From assembly GCF_020091585.1 (NCBI RefSeq), contig NZ_CP083582.1:5094536-5158535 (forward strand): a stretch of DNA of 64,000 nt, read 5' to 3'. The notes beneath the pieces are model-generated. The model saw only the letters and a list, made by a program, of their open reading frames with translations. It had not been told where the DNA came from and did not search any database. The stretch comes from Kovacikia minuta CCNUW1. Lineage in GTDB: Bacteria > Cyanobacteriota > Cyanobacteriia > Leptolyngbyales > Leptolyngbyaceae. Of this stretch, positions 9,567 through 19,365 are shown one piece after another. Both the position numbers and the translations under genes were made by a program. Positions within the stretch are counted from its first letter, which is position 1. The number at the start of each line of letters is the position of its first letter.

Positions 9567-10841
9567 ATGTTTCCCTTTCCCCAACGTCTCTGGCAATCCT
9601 TTCTGCCGCGCACTGTGATGATTGGTGCCCTCAGTTCACTGTTGAGTTTAGCTGGTTGTTTTTTTGCTCCTTCAATGGGGCAGATTCCTGAATGCCCAGA
9701 GAACTCGTCCGGTTCAGAAAAAACGCTGGTTGACCTGGCGCTACCCCAAGCTAGTGCAAATTTACCGTTGTTACAGGAGAGTTGGGTTGCCTACCGTCAA
9801 CGGTTTATTCAAGCTGATGGACGGGTGATCGATCGCGAAACGGGCGATCGCACCACATCCGAAGGGCAAGCCTATGCGATGTTGCGGGCAGTGTTAATTA
9901 ATGACCGGGATACATTCAGGCGCACATTAACCTGGGCAGAAAGTAACCTGGTTCGCAAAGATTCATCGGATAAGCGAATCGACCAACTGTGGGCGTGGAA
10001 ATGGGGCAACTCTGGACAGGGCTGGAAAATTCTGGATCAGAACTTTGCCAGTGATGCTGATCTGGATGCGGTGACTGCCCTGATTTTGGCAGCCCGTCGC
10101 TGGAACTGCCCTGCCTATCTACCCTTTGCCCGTGCCAAACTGAAGGACATTTGGAACCACTCCACTGCCCAGGTGGGCGATCGCCGCTATTTCCTGCCAG
10201 GACCCATGCCAGCCTTCTGGAATCAGCCCGATCGCCTGATTCTCAATCCTTCCTATCTGGCTCCCTATGCCTTCCGGTTGTTTGCCCAGGTTGACCCCGA
10301 CCACAATTGGATCAGCCTGGTTGATAGCAGTTATGAAGTGCTTCAGGCAGCTTCCACCCTCTCAAAAGTAGGGCTGCCCAGCGATTGGATTATGCTTGAT
10401 CCACAAACAAAGAAATTCGCTGCGGTATCCTTCGACCCATTGCAGAGTGTGTATAGCTTTAATGCCTACCGGGTCTGGTGGCGGGTAGCATTGGATGCAA
10501 ACTGGTTCCAAGAACCGCGCGCCAAAGCCTATCTAAGTCAGCACACCGCCCATCTAAAGCAACTCTGGCAGCAACAACAAAAAATTCCTGCCCGCCTTGA
10601 CCTGGAAGGCAAGCCGCTGGTGAATTACGAAGCGACTTCGCAATACGCCATGTTGTACACCGCTTTTCAACTGACCGATGCGGCGATCGCCAAACAAATC
10701 TATCAACGCAAACTGATGGTGCAATACCGGAATGGCTTCTGGGACAACAACTCGGCTTACTACAGCCAAAATCTTGCCTGGTTTGCATTACTACCATCTA
10801 CTCCGCCAACTCAGTTGATTGAGGTAGTAGGTGGTAGATGA
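9567..10841 (+). CDS. bcsZ: GH8 family lipoprotein (BcsZ-like endoglucanase, atypical base residue)
   Basis: A 424-residue protein with lipobox LAGC (Cys 31). It has the GH8 signature TTSEGQAYAML, whose Glu 99 is the expected catalytic acid, a WAWKWG segment, and ASDADLD (161-167), the conserved subsite -1 Asp motif. At the place where BcsZ/CelA enzymes have the base Asp (a YDAxR motif) this protein has SFNAYRV with Asn 299, so it may use another base, as proposed for other GH8 subgroups, or be a poor hydrolase. Such enzymes trim glucan during cellulose secretion. The C-terminal IEVVGGR is encoded by the GGTAGTAGGTGG repeat, so repeat sequence supplies the last residues and the stop. Confidence 0.85.
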   Translation: MFPFPQRLWQSFLPRTVMIGALSSLLSLAGCFFAPSMGQIPECPENSSGSEKTLVDLALPQASANLPLLQESWVAYRQRFIQADGRVIDRETGDRTTSEGQAYAMLRAVLINDRDTFRRTLTWAESNLVRKDSSDKRIDQLWAWKWGNSGQGWKILDQNFASDADLDAVTALILAARRWNCPAYLPFARAKLKDIWNHSTAQVGDRRYFLPGPMPAFWNQPDRLILNPSYLAPYAFRLFAQVDPDHNWISLVDSSYEVLQAASTLSKVGLPSDWIMLDPQTKKFAAVSFDPLQSVYSFNAYRVWWRVALDANWFQEPRAKAYLSQHTAHLKQLWQQQQKIPARLDLEGKPLVNYEATSQYAMLYTAFQLTDAAIAKQIYQRKLMVQYRNGFWDNNSAYYSQNLAWFALLPSTPPTQLIEVVGGR

Positions 10842-10903
10842 CAGGTGGTAGAGAGTTTTGAGTTTTAAGTTTTGAGTTTTAAGTTTTGAGTTTTAAGTTG
10901 CTC
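10826..10903. repeat. STRR repeats at the GH8-bcsB junction
   Basis: A short GGTAGTAGGTGGTAGA stretch that includes the GH8 stop codon, then about three alternating GTTTTGAGTTTTAA units. From about 10905 to 11038 the spacer is C/T-rich with CCCTCATCC repeats. It forms a spurious open frame upstream of the true bcsB start. Confidence 0.85.
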
Positions 10904-11047
10904 CCCACACCTTCCTCATCCCTCATCCCTCATCCCCCATCCCTCATCCCCCTCCCCCTTCTCCCCTCTGCCTTTTTATCCTTTAGCCTTCAGCCTTTAT
11001 CCTTTCCCCCTTCCCCCTTTCCCCCCTCTAACAAAGGTTCTTACTCT

Positions 11048-13385
11048 ATGAAGCTGCATTCTTCTCTTTTGGTTGCCTGTCTGCTTAGTTGTGGTTGGTT
11101 GGTTGGAGGAGAATCTGTCTCTGTAAGGGCGCAAAGCGAAGTGCCAACCTTCCGCCAGGATGCTACACCCACGGGAACTGAGCCTGACCCAACCAGCCCA
11201 CCTGCCACAAAGGACTCTGCCACAATTCCGCAGGAGCGATCGGTCAAAGCATTGCCAGGGGGGCAGTATGTGATGGAATTCAACCGCAGTCCGATCGTCG
11301 GCAATCGTTTGCAACTGCGGAGTATCTACGACGAGTCGCGCCTGCGGTTTACCCGTCCACGCAACTTAGATCCCAGAAAGGTTCAGATGATGCTGCGCTT
11401 TCGTCATTCGGCAGCTTTGTATGCTACCCGGTCTAATTTGACGGTGCTGGTGAATGGCACAAGCGTGGGCAGTGTACCGCTCAACAAAAAGCAAGGGGAA
11501 ATTGGGAATGCGGTTTTTGATATTCCTCCTAAACTGCTTCAGGACTATAACGAAGTCGTGATTGCAGCCCTACAAAATAATTCGCCTACCTGCACACAAG
11601 ACCCCTATGATCCGTCGCTGTGGACGGAGATTCTGCCCGACTCTAAGCTGGTGTTTGACTTCCAACCCCAGCCGATCGCCCTTAACTTTAACCGCTATCC
11701 ATTCCCGATTTTTGACAATCTGAGTTTGGAACCGAACCAGATTGCCTACCTGTTGCCCAAGGAGATGGATGAGTCCTGGCTGACGGCTACCAGTCGGTTT
11801 CAGACAGGGTTAGGGCGGTTTGCCCAATTTCGTCCTATGGATACTCGCCTGGTGAAGTCGGTCAATGAAGTAAAAGCGATCGATCGCCTGGTTGTCATTG
11901 GCACCCCCAAAGCCCAGCCGGGGTTGTCCTCCCTCAATTTGCCGCTTTCCCTCAAAGACAACCAACTGCGCGACGAAAAACAACAGGTGTTGCCAGCCGA
12001 CGTTGGGGTTTTGATGCTAACCACAACATCCGATGAACGGACGCCAGTGCTGGTGGCAACCGGAAATGGCCCACAAGGGGTGGCAAAAGCGGTGCAGTTT
12101 TTGTTGCAATCCCGTGATCGTCAGATCGGCACCGGACAGGTTGTGATAGTCAGACAGGTGACGGATGTTCCTTCGCCAGCACCACGGGACTGGTCTGGTT
12201 ACTTACCTGGGGGAAATTCCTTTCAACTCAAAGATTTAAGCACCTTTGACAACAAACCCTTTGCAGATGTGACAGTACGGGGGGCAGATGCGCCTGCGAT
12301 CGAATTTGACTTTCGTGCCTTGCCTGATGACAAGTTCCTATCAGGCAATGTTTTCAATTTGCACTATAGCTATGGTCCTCAGTTAAACCCCCAGACTTCT
12401 TTACTGGAAGTGCAACTAGACGGATTTCCGATCGCCGGTAAAAAGCTTGATTCGGTTGATGGTAGCAAACAGCAAATCCTGAAAGTTGAGCTGCCAGAAG
12501 ACCGGATTAAACCCAACTCTAAAATTCAGGTACGGTTTCAACTCGACCCGCGGGAACGCCGCTCCTGCAATCGCTCCGTCGATCAACAACTGTGGGGAAC
12601 AGTGCATGCCAGCACAGCCTTTCAGCTTAATCGCGAGAATAGCGCCCAGGTGCCCGACCTGAAGCTGCTGCAATTTGGCTATCCCTTTGCCGCCCCCCAG
12701 GATTTGTCGAGAACTGCGATCGTGGTACCGTCAACACCCACGGAAGCAGACTTGCTGTTGCTGCTGGAGTTCAGTGAACGGTTGGGGCGGGTCAGTCGAT
12801 CGGAATCGGTCAAACTGAATGTTTACCGAGCGAACAACCTGACACCCCAAGAACGAGATCAACGCCATCTGGTTGCAATTGGCAAACGGGACAATTTCCC
12901 CCTGCCAGAAGCGCTAGAATCAGAAGGATTTACCCTAAAAACCCTATTCGAACGCCAACGCGACAAAAGCCAGGTTCGCACCCTACCCGATGCGGAAGGC
13001 ATTGTCAAAGAAATCGTGTCTCCCTGGAATCGCGATCGGGTTCTACTCATTCTCAGCGGTCAGACCGAAGCCGGACTCGCTCAGGTGCGCGATCTGTTTC
13101 ACCAAGATCCCCTGTTCTTCCAATTACGAGAAGATACCGTTCTAATCAGCGCCATTGTTCCTGACCCCAACCCCTACGACCCCAACGCCTACAACCTGGA
13201 ATTTCTGCAACGTGCCAAACAAAATCGTCAACTCTCGGAAATGGGCTGGAAAGACCGACTCATATTCACCCTCAGCGACAGTTGGTTTGTTCTTTTCCCC
13301 GGCACTGTCATCCCTGGCATTAATGCTATATGGCGTATTTCAATCCTACTTGAAACGCTTTACCCACCAAGCGAAGAAGGAGTAA
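11048..13385 (+). CDS. bcsB: BcsB, cellulose synthase periplasmic subunit (one-base frameshift near the 3' end)
   Basis: Start chosen at 11048 (MKLHSSLLV signal peptide). The frame upstream to 10886 is repeat-derived. The protein follows BcsB: two rounds of carbohydrate-binding-like and flavodoxin-like domains, e.g. LRSIYDESRLRFTRP, LQDYNEVVIAALQ with CTQDPYDPSLWTEI, VATGNGPQGVAKAV, and RRSCNRSVDQQLWG. The published frame runs out at 13414 with a non-BcsB tail inside a mobile repeat. Dropping one base in the T4C4 run at 13293-13300 gives WFVLSPALSSLALML, YGVFQSYLKR and a stop at 13385: the normal C-terminal TM helix and basic tail needed to dock on BcsA. Restored length is 778 residues. Confidence 0.88.
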
Positions 13386-13402
13386 GGGGGAAGAGAATTA
13401 TG

Positions 13403-13502
13403 ATACCCATTTGAATTGAAAACGCGACAGATCGGGTAGGGGCGTTTGGCCAAACGCCCTTACAGGATGTTGATGTGCCACGAAGCCTATTTAATTGGGT
13501 AT
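13403..13502. repeat. Palindromic mini-element, ATACCC family, copy 1
   Basis: A 100-bp element starting ATACCCATTTGAATTG and ending TTAATTGGGTAT, so the ends are inverted repeats. The centre is the palindrome GGGCGTTTGGCCAAACGCCC. A near-identical 100-bp copy is at 59617-59716 and related but diverged copies are at 46001-46140 and about 33134-33200. No coding capacity. The apparent stop of the frameshifted bcsB frame lies inside it. Confidence 0.88.
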
Positions 13503-13529
13503 GAGTTATGCGTTTTGAGCCTTATTAAT

Positions 13530-13652
13530 TACGAATTCAAAACTCAAAACTTGAAACTCATCATCCATCATTCACAATTCAAATTCACAGTCAACAACTC
13601 AAAACTTAGAACTTAAAACTCAAAACTTAAAACTCAAAACTCAAAACTTACC
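13530..13652. repeat. STRR (AAAACTC/AAAACTT) repeats before bcsA
   Basis: Runs of AACTCAA/AAACTTA heptamers fill the bcsB-bcsA gap after the ATACCC element. It is the third repeat-filled junction in the cellulose locus. Confidence 0.85.
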
Positions 13653-13663
13653 CCCCCTTCCCC

Positions 13664-16232
13664 ATGTTCCCCACCCGTCAATTTAACCGTTCCCCTGTTC
13701 GATCGCCGATTAAACGCAGCCAACTGAATAGTTTATTGGTCGAGCGTATTCCCCAGGCGTTTGATCACATTTTGCGATGGCTCGATCGCCGCCAGCATCA
13801 GATACTGATTGTGGCATTGCTATGGTTAGCGATTCCTTTGATCATCAAGCGGTCTGCCGTCTGGCAACAGGGCATTATGGCAGTTGCCCTGGCTGCGATG
13901 GGATTACTGATCCTGCGACTGGAAGAAAATCAGGAAAATCGTCGTGTTAGTGAACAGTTGCATCTGCTATTGATCATGCTGAGTGTGCTGGCAACGTTGC
14001 GCTACTGGTATTACCGCACCAATTACACGCTCAACTTTGATGGTTGGTTAAATACATTTTTTTGTTTGCTTCTGTACACAGCAGAATTTTATGCGATCGT
14101 TACGTTAATCCTTGCCTATTTTCAAACATTGAAGATCAGCGATCGCAAATCCGTTGATCTGTCTGGCGTTCCCGAAGCGCAGTGGTTTAGCGTTGATGTC
14201 TACAATCCCAACCTACAACGAAGACATCGAAATTGTTCGCAAAACAGTGCTAGGTGCCTTAGCAACCGATTATCCTGCTGATAAAAGGCAGGTCTACATC
14301 CTGGATGATGGGCGCAAATACCCAGAACGGCGAGAACAACTTCAACAGATGTGCGAAGAACTGGGTTGCACCCTGCTGACACGGGAGAATAACGATCACG
14401 CCAAAGCTGGAAACATCAACACGGCACTTGAAAAAACCCAGGGTGATCTGGTGCTGATTTTAGACTGCGACCACATTCCAGCCCGTTGCTTTCTTAAGGA
14501 AACCGTTGGCTTTTTTCTGAATCCCAAAGTTGCCCTGGTGCAACCCCCCCACTGGTTCTACAATCCCGAACCGTTTGAGCGGAACCTGTTAACCCGTGGT
14601 CGGGTACCCGTGGGGAATGAGCTGTTTTACAAGATTTTGCAAAAAGGGAACGATACCTGGAATGCCGCTTTCTTTTGCGGTTCTGCTGCCGTGATCCGAC
14701 GAGAATATGTCCGGGAAATTGGTGGTATCGCCACAGAGACCGTTACCGAAGATTGCCATACGTCCCTGCGGCTCCATTCCTTGGGGTTTGAAACCGTTTA
14801 CTACGACAAAATTATGGTTGCGGGGCTGGCTCCCGAAAAATTTTCTGCCTACGTTGGGCAACAGGTGCGCTGGGCAAGGGGAATGGCACAAATTCTAAGG
14901 CTCGAAAATCCCCTTTTCAACCGCAAACTAAAACTCAGGCTGTCTCAGCGAATTTGTTATTTCAGCGCCACTTCCCACTTTTTCTTTGGGTTTCCGCGCC
15001 TGATGTATGTGGTTGCACCCGTACTATATTTACTGCTAGGAATCAACTCAGTCAGGGGGTTGGGGTTAGAAACCCTGTTTTATGTGTTACCCCACATCAT
15101 GCTGTCTATGCAAACGAACCACATTCCTTACAAGAATGTCCGGTTCTCGTTCTGGAATGAAATTTATGAGTTTGCCATGTCATTTCAGGCGGGAATTGTC
15201 ACGTTGTTAGCGTTGATTAATCCCAAGCTCGGTTCGTTTAACGTGACCGATAAGGGGCTACAGGTGACGGAACGCAGTTTTGATTTAGACAGCGTTCGTT
15301 ACCTGGTGATTTTGGCAGCAATCACGGCAGCTTCCCTGTTAGCGGTTCCCTTCTGGTTAATCATCAGTCCCCAAGATACTCAGGCGGTTTTGATCAATGC
15401 CGCATGGAGTGTATTTAATTTGTTCTTGTTGCTGGCAGCCTGTCTGGTTGCTTTTGAACAACCACAACTACGGGGAGCGCATCGGTTGCCCCGTAAGTTG
15501 GCGGTTACGATTCATAGCGAAAACCAGTCCTGGACGGGAGTAACCGTCAATGTAAGCGAAACCGGGGCACGGATTTTGTTGGATGAGTGGCCCAATATTC
15601 CTGATGAAGTACGGGTCGAACTCGTGGGTGACTACGGCGCAAAAGCTTTGCTGGATGCCCATGTGGTGCGGGCAACTGCAACCAGCAAGTTGCAAGCCGT
15701 ATTAGCGGTAAATTTTGTCAACCCCAGTCGAACCCAATTGGATGATTTGATTACAGTGCTTTATTCGGATGTTAAGGAGTGGTATTCCCAGAAGCGCAAG
15801 GAAGCAGATAATCCGATCGCATCTTTCCGGTTCATCGCGACCAGTCTCAAGCGAGTGTTTCAGGAATTCCGTCCCGAAAGTGGGGTGCGGGTAAGAAAGC
15901 AGGTACGGGCGATCGCCCAACTGTACTGGGAAGGATGGGAAGGAGAATCTTACAGCGGCATGATTACCGAAATCAGTACGCGTGATTTGCGGTTGGAACT
16001 GGAAACCAGTGAAATTCCCAATCTGGAATTATTGGAATCAACTCAACCAACGCTAGGATTACTTGTAGCCCAAGACGCAAACGATTCATCGCCAAAAAGT
16101 TTGGTGGCAGAAGTGCAAAATGTGAGTGTCTTAACCGATTCCAGCAATCGCACGATTCTAGAACTCACCTTTCCAACCGCCCTCGATCGTCAGCAGAAAA
16201 GCAAAATTAAACAACTGCTGGGATCGCTGTAA
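13664..16232 (+). CDS. bcsA: BcsA, cellulose synthase catalytic subunit with PilZ domain (one-base frameshift)
   Basis: Restored length is 855 residues, typical of BcsA. Two N-terminal TM regions lead into the GT2 domain: IPTYNED, LDDGRK, the DxD in LDCDHIP, TED in TVTEDCHTS and Q(Q)xRW in QQVRWARG. After more TM helices come FxVTxKG (FNVTDKG, the gating loop) and a PilZ domain with RGAHR (RxxxR) and NVSETG (NxSxxG), so c-di-GMP binding looks intact. The reading frame breaks at 14203-14204: one extra A turns DVY-IPTYNED into a premature end at 14281. The second half alone is open from 14154. It polymerises UDP-glucose and threads glucan through the inner membrane with BcsB. Confidence 0.92.
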
Positions 16233-17217
16233 ATGATTGATGCCTGACACTGGACGCCTACCATCTAACCCCTGTTTCCCTTCTACCCTTTGCCCTCAAT
16301 GGACTACACTCCATTAAATGAAGAATGACCGATGGATTACTAATTCTTTATGAAAACTATGTAAAGTTTCTATAAAAACAACCAGTGCAACCGCCATTTG
16401 TATTAAACTCCTTGCGTAATAGCAATACAAGCAACACAATTTAATGTAACTCGATCCTGGTAATCACTCATTGCCCGTTGAATCGTCTTTATTGTGTTGG
16501 CTCAAAGCTTGAGCATACTATTCCCCACTGCCCCTAATATTCTTAGGGGTCTGGTTTCCAATGCTCTAAAAAGCGGGAATCATAAAGGGAATAGAAACGC
16601 TTTGTTTGAGGCGCTTAAATGATGGTTGAAAAATCATCTTTATCAATAAGAATCAGGGTTCCATTGCTTTAGTTTGACAAAACAGTATTTTCAATTACCT
16701 TTGAATTTTGGTCGTGAAAAATACTGTAATTTGTTACGTTTGCCTGTTAATATCTCGAAAGATTGTGAAGATTTTTCATCTTTCGCTAGAAATATGTATC
16801 CCCTTTTGAAGCGAGATCTGGGGGGAAAGTTGATCTAGTTAAACGCTAATCAGCTCATCATTGTTTATCGGGGTTTATTCATGCAATCATCTACCATTGG
16901 TGCGAGGGTTTACGGGTTTGCAGGGCTTATTGCTATCTCTACAGCCTCTTTCAATTCAAGTCCCTGGCGAGACCCAATTGAGCGATTTTGACTCACTGTG
17001 CAGAATTTTTTGATGGAAATTTTCCTGATCATTCTGCTTAAGAATTGCGCGGTATATCAATAGCTTTGAAGTGATATTGACTTCTGACGATTCTGCTTGT
17101 CAGAAGAAGGCATTGAGGTGTTTCATCAACTCGAAAGATTGGTGATTTTGCCAAGCTGCCGATCGTTGTCGTGCCTTTGTTTAAGAACCATTTGAAGTAA
17201 TTATTGAGGGGGATCTT
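16233..17217. other. AT-rich spacer, about 985 bp
   Basis: It contains a hairpin CCCCTAA-TATTC-TTAGGGG at 16531-16549 without a clear U-tract, and one possible 36-codon reading frame (16881-16991). It presumably holds the promoter of the cytochrome cassette. No tandem repeats and no protein motif are recognisable. Confidence 0.5.
16881..16991 (+). CDS. Possible small ORF, 36 residues
   Basis: ATG at 16881 follows GGGG with about 7-nt spacing and opens a 36-residue frame: MQSSTIGARVYGFAG, a hydrophobic run, then SPWRDPIERF. No family recognised. It could be a leader peptide or chance. It lies 226 bp upstream of the cytochrome gene. Conservation in related genomes would decide it. Confidence 0.2.
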   Translation: MQSSTIGARVYGFAGLIAISTASFNSSPWRDPIERF

Positions 17218-18292
17218 GTGCCCAGGCGATTTAGTTTTCGTTCTAAGCTCCTGGTTTTTCTAGCAAGTATTGTTCTACCAATCGCGCTTGCTTGGGGCTG
17301 TTCATCTACCCAACCCACCAACCCATCAGCCAGTTCGCCGAGTTCCAGTCCGCTACCTGTTTCCAGTTCGCCTAGCAGCAAAGATGCCAGCTTGGCGATG
17401 GAAATTGGTAAAGGGATTATTGCAGCCTGCCCAATTGCCGATCCTGGAGATGAAAAAGCACGTGACCAGTGTGGTGAAAAGCTTGCCAAGCTTGAAGTAT
17501 TCCGTGATTCAGTCGGTGAAGAGGTTCTTTGGGGAGGGCAGAAGGAGGCTGGTTTATACGTTCTCAAAGAGAACCATTTGACGGCTTTTGACCCTCTAGT
17601 TTGGCGGCGAACCTATCTCTCCACATTCATGTTTTCAGGGGAACCCAGCGTGGAGGAAAAAGATGGTTTAACCGTGGTTCATTTGCCGATTCATTTCCGC
17701 AATAAGCTTGATATCGGCTCTTTCCCTTACCCCTTCTGGCACTCCAACAAAAAGTGGACCTCCTACCAGCAAGCTAAAGAATTGCTGCTGGTGATGAAGG
17801 ATGGAAAGGTTAAGGGAGCGATGCGATCGGCGGATAAAGACCCCCAACGCCCGATGGTGAAACATGAATGGGATGGGCAATGGAGGTGGACAGATACTTC
17901 AGGACAACAGGAACCGAAAGTGGTTCTCTACAAATACCTCTTCTCTGAAGCAAATCCCCATGTAAAAAGCCTGGATACTGCCTATCGTGCCTTTGAGGTA
18001 GAAATGCGGGAGCATTCCTGTGCAAGTCTGTCATAGCCCCCATAATGCCAATGAGATGAACCCCTTAGTGCTTCTAAACTACCCCAACCAGGCTCTCACC
18101 TTACGGCATGAAACGGTTCGTCAGATTAAAGAAAATCTGATGCCACCCCCCAATGGTATCCCCAACCCAGCAGAACGCCAGAAGGTGATTAAGCTAGCCG
18201 AAGCATTTGCCAAAGCGGGTGATCAGGCACTTGCCTTCGAGGGTGAGAAGTCTGCACAGGCGGCAATATCAAAATCATCCAGTGGCAGTTAG
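17218..18292 (+). CDS. c-type cytochrome lipoprotein (one-base frameshift inside the heme motif)
   Basis: The GTG start follows GAGGGG. The restored protein is 357 residues. It has a lipoprotein signal ending WGC, a Ser/Pro linker, then a largely uncharacterised domain (about 60-265) with LTAFDPLVWRRTYLSTFMF, HLPIHFRNKLDIG and YPFWHSNKKWTSYQ. The C-terminal segment holds a CASCHS heme-attachment site followed by a Met in NLMPPPNG, a plausible sixth ligand. As printed, the frame stops at 18036 because an extra C at 18028 splits CxxCH; the rest is open from 18020. It is followed by PepSY-type and Rieske genes, suggesting a periplasmic electron-transfer role. Partner and substrate unknown. Confidence 0.75.
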
Positions 18293-18295
18293 TCG

Positions 18296-18375
18296 ATCGA
18301 ATAACCTGCATGGGTGGGTGACGGATGAAACCCGGCAATTTGCGCAGATGCTGGGTTTCATCCCCCCACCTCAAC
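18296..18375. repeat. Diverged GAATTAAATAAC-type palindromic repeat (partial)
   Basis: GAATAACCTGCATGGGTGGGT and a GATGAAACCC...GGGTTTCATC inverted repeat follow the cytochrome stop. It resembles the complete element at 48631-48739 but its right end is missing. The hairpin could also act as an mRNA 3' structure. Confidence 0.55.
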
Positions 18376-18432
18376 GGACAACAACCTCCATAAATGACAA
18401 ATCATCATGCATTTACCTGTAGGAGAGGAAAG

Positions 18433-18756
18433 ATGAAAATCAGTAGTGCTTTTCGCCGCTACCATCGACAAGTTGCAGTGCTTACCTGTTTACCGCTGGC
18501 ATTAACTGTTATTACAGGAACAGCCTACCCAATTTTTGATGAATGGCTTTCGCTCCATAAAGTTGCTGGATTTCTTCTCAAGATTCATTCCGGCAGCATT
18601 TTTGGACTGGGAGCGATCTACCCCCTTTTGAATGGTCTGAGCTTAATTGGGCTATTGGTTACAGGGTTGAGCATGACCAGCTTATTTCGGAAAAAACGCT
18701 CGATCGTTGCCGTCCCAGTTGAGCAATCGAAGGAAGAGAAAGAATTGGTGCATTAG
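18433..18756 (+). CDS. Small PepSY-associated-type membrane protein
   Basis: A 107-residue protein with an ATG directly behind AGGAGAGG. Hydrophobic segments at about 14-34 and 50-85 (FGLGAIYPLLNGLSLIGLLV) and the LxxHSGSIFGL pattern resemble PepSY-associated TM proteins; a charged cytoplasmic tail follows. These often sit with cytochromes or ferric reductases. It is 141 bp after the cytochrome gene and 23 bp before the Rieske gene, most likely in the same operon. One of its histidines (H40, H47) could bind heme, but that is speculation. Confidence 0.7.
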   Translation: MKISSAFRRYHRQVAVLTCLPLALTVITGTAYPIFDEWLSLHKVAGFLLKIHSGSIFGLGAIYPLLNGLSLIGLLVTGLSMTSLFRKKRSIVAVPVEQSKEEKELVH

Positions 18757-18779
18757 CAAAACTAGACCTGAAGGATTTT

Positions 18780-19211
18780 ATGGATCGGCGTACATTTTGC
18801 AATTGGGTGAGTCTGGGTTTGCTGGCAAATTCGATGCCAATGGCGATCGCTGCCTGCTCCTCCAATAACACGGAAGCTGCCACGAATGAGTTTCGGCAGA
18901 TTGGGACAATGGCTGAATTAGAAAAGGAGGGTCAAATCTTAAATCAACAAAATGCTGGCTCCCCCATATTGGTTGTGCGAGACTCAACCAATCCCACTAC
19001 TCCAGTTGCGATCAATCCTACCTGCACCCACCGGGATTGTGTCGTTAACTGGGACAAGCAACAAAATCTTTTCCTCTGTAACTGCCACGAGTCTAAATTT
19101 GACACAACTGGTAAAGTCCTGGGGCCTCCAGCAGAGGAACCCCTCACGACCTATCGGGTGAAAGTAGACGGCGATCGCATTTTTGTCAGTAATTCAGCCA
19201 CAAATGCCTGA
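18780..19211 (+). CDS. Rieske [2Fe-2S] lipoprotein
   Basis: A 143-residue protein. The N-terminus MDRRTFCNW...IAAC has a twin-Arg-like start and a lipobox (Cys 26), so it is probably exported folded and lipid-anchored. Rieske motif 1 is CTHRDC (82-87) and motif 2 is CNCHESKF (from 100). The cluster ligands would be Cys82, His84, Cys100 and His103, with Cys87-Cys102 as the disulphide. LGPPAEEPL corresponds to the Pro loop. It differs from PetC, which has a full TM helix. It ends the cytochrome-PepSY-Rieske cassette and probably exchanges electrons with the cytochrome. Confidence 0.9.
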   Translation: MDRRTFCNWVSLGLLANSMPMAIAACSSNNTEAATNEFRQIGTMAELEKEGQILNQQNAGSPILVVRDSTNPTTPVAINPTCTHRDCVVNWDKQQNLFLCNCHESKFDTTGKVLGPPAEEPLTTYRVKVDGDRIFVSNSATNA

Positions 19212-19309
19212 GCGCGTGCCGTCAGGATGGGGGAAATCGGTTATAGCCCTCCTTAATGGGTGTGCTCATATCATTTGTTGAGCGTAGGCGACCGATCTGG
19301 AGCAGGCGA

Positions 19310-19365
19310 AAGGCGAAGGGGAAAAGGGTTAAACGACAATGAGCACCCCTTTCGCCTTTTTCCTT
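19310..19365 (+). terminator. Candidate terminator downstream of the Rieske gene
   Basis: AAGGCGAAGGGG (19310-19321) pairs with CCCCTTTCGCCTT (19346-19358) with one bulge, and a broken T-rich run (TTTTCCTTT) follows. It is about 100 bp after the Rieske stop. The loop is long, so confidence is modest. Confidence 0.4.

Noticed and set aside
10886-11047. 54-codon N-terminal extension of bcsB
   Set aside because: It is C/T-rich repeat sequence (PHPPSLIPLP); a proper signal peptide starts at ATG 11048.
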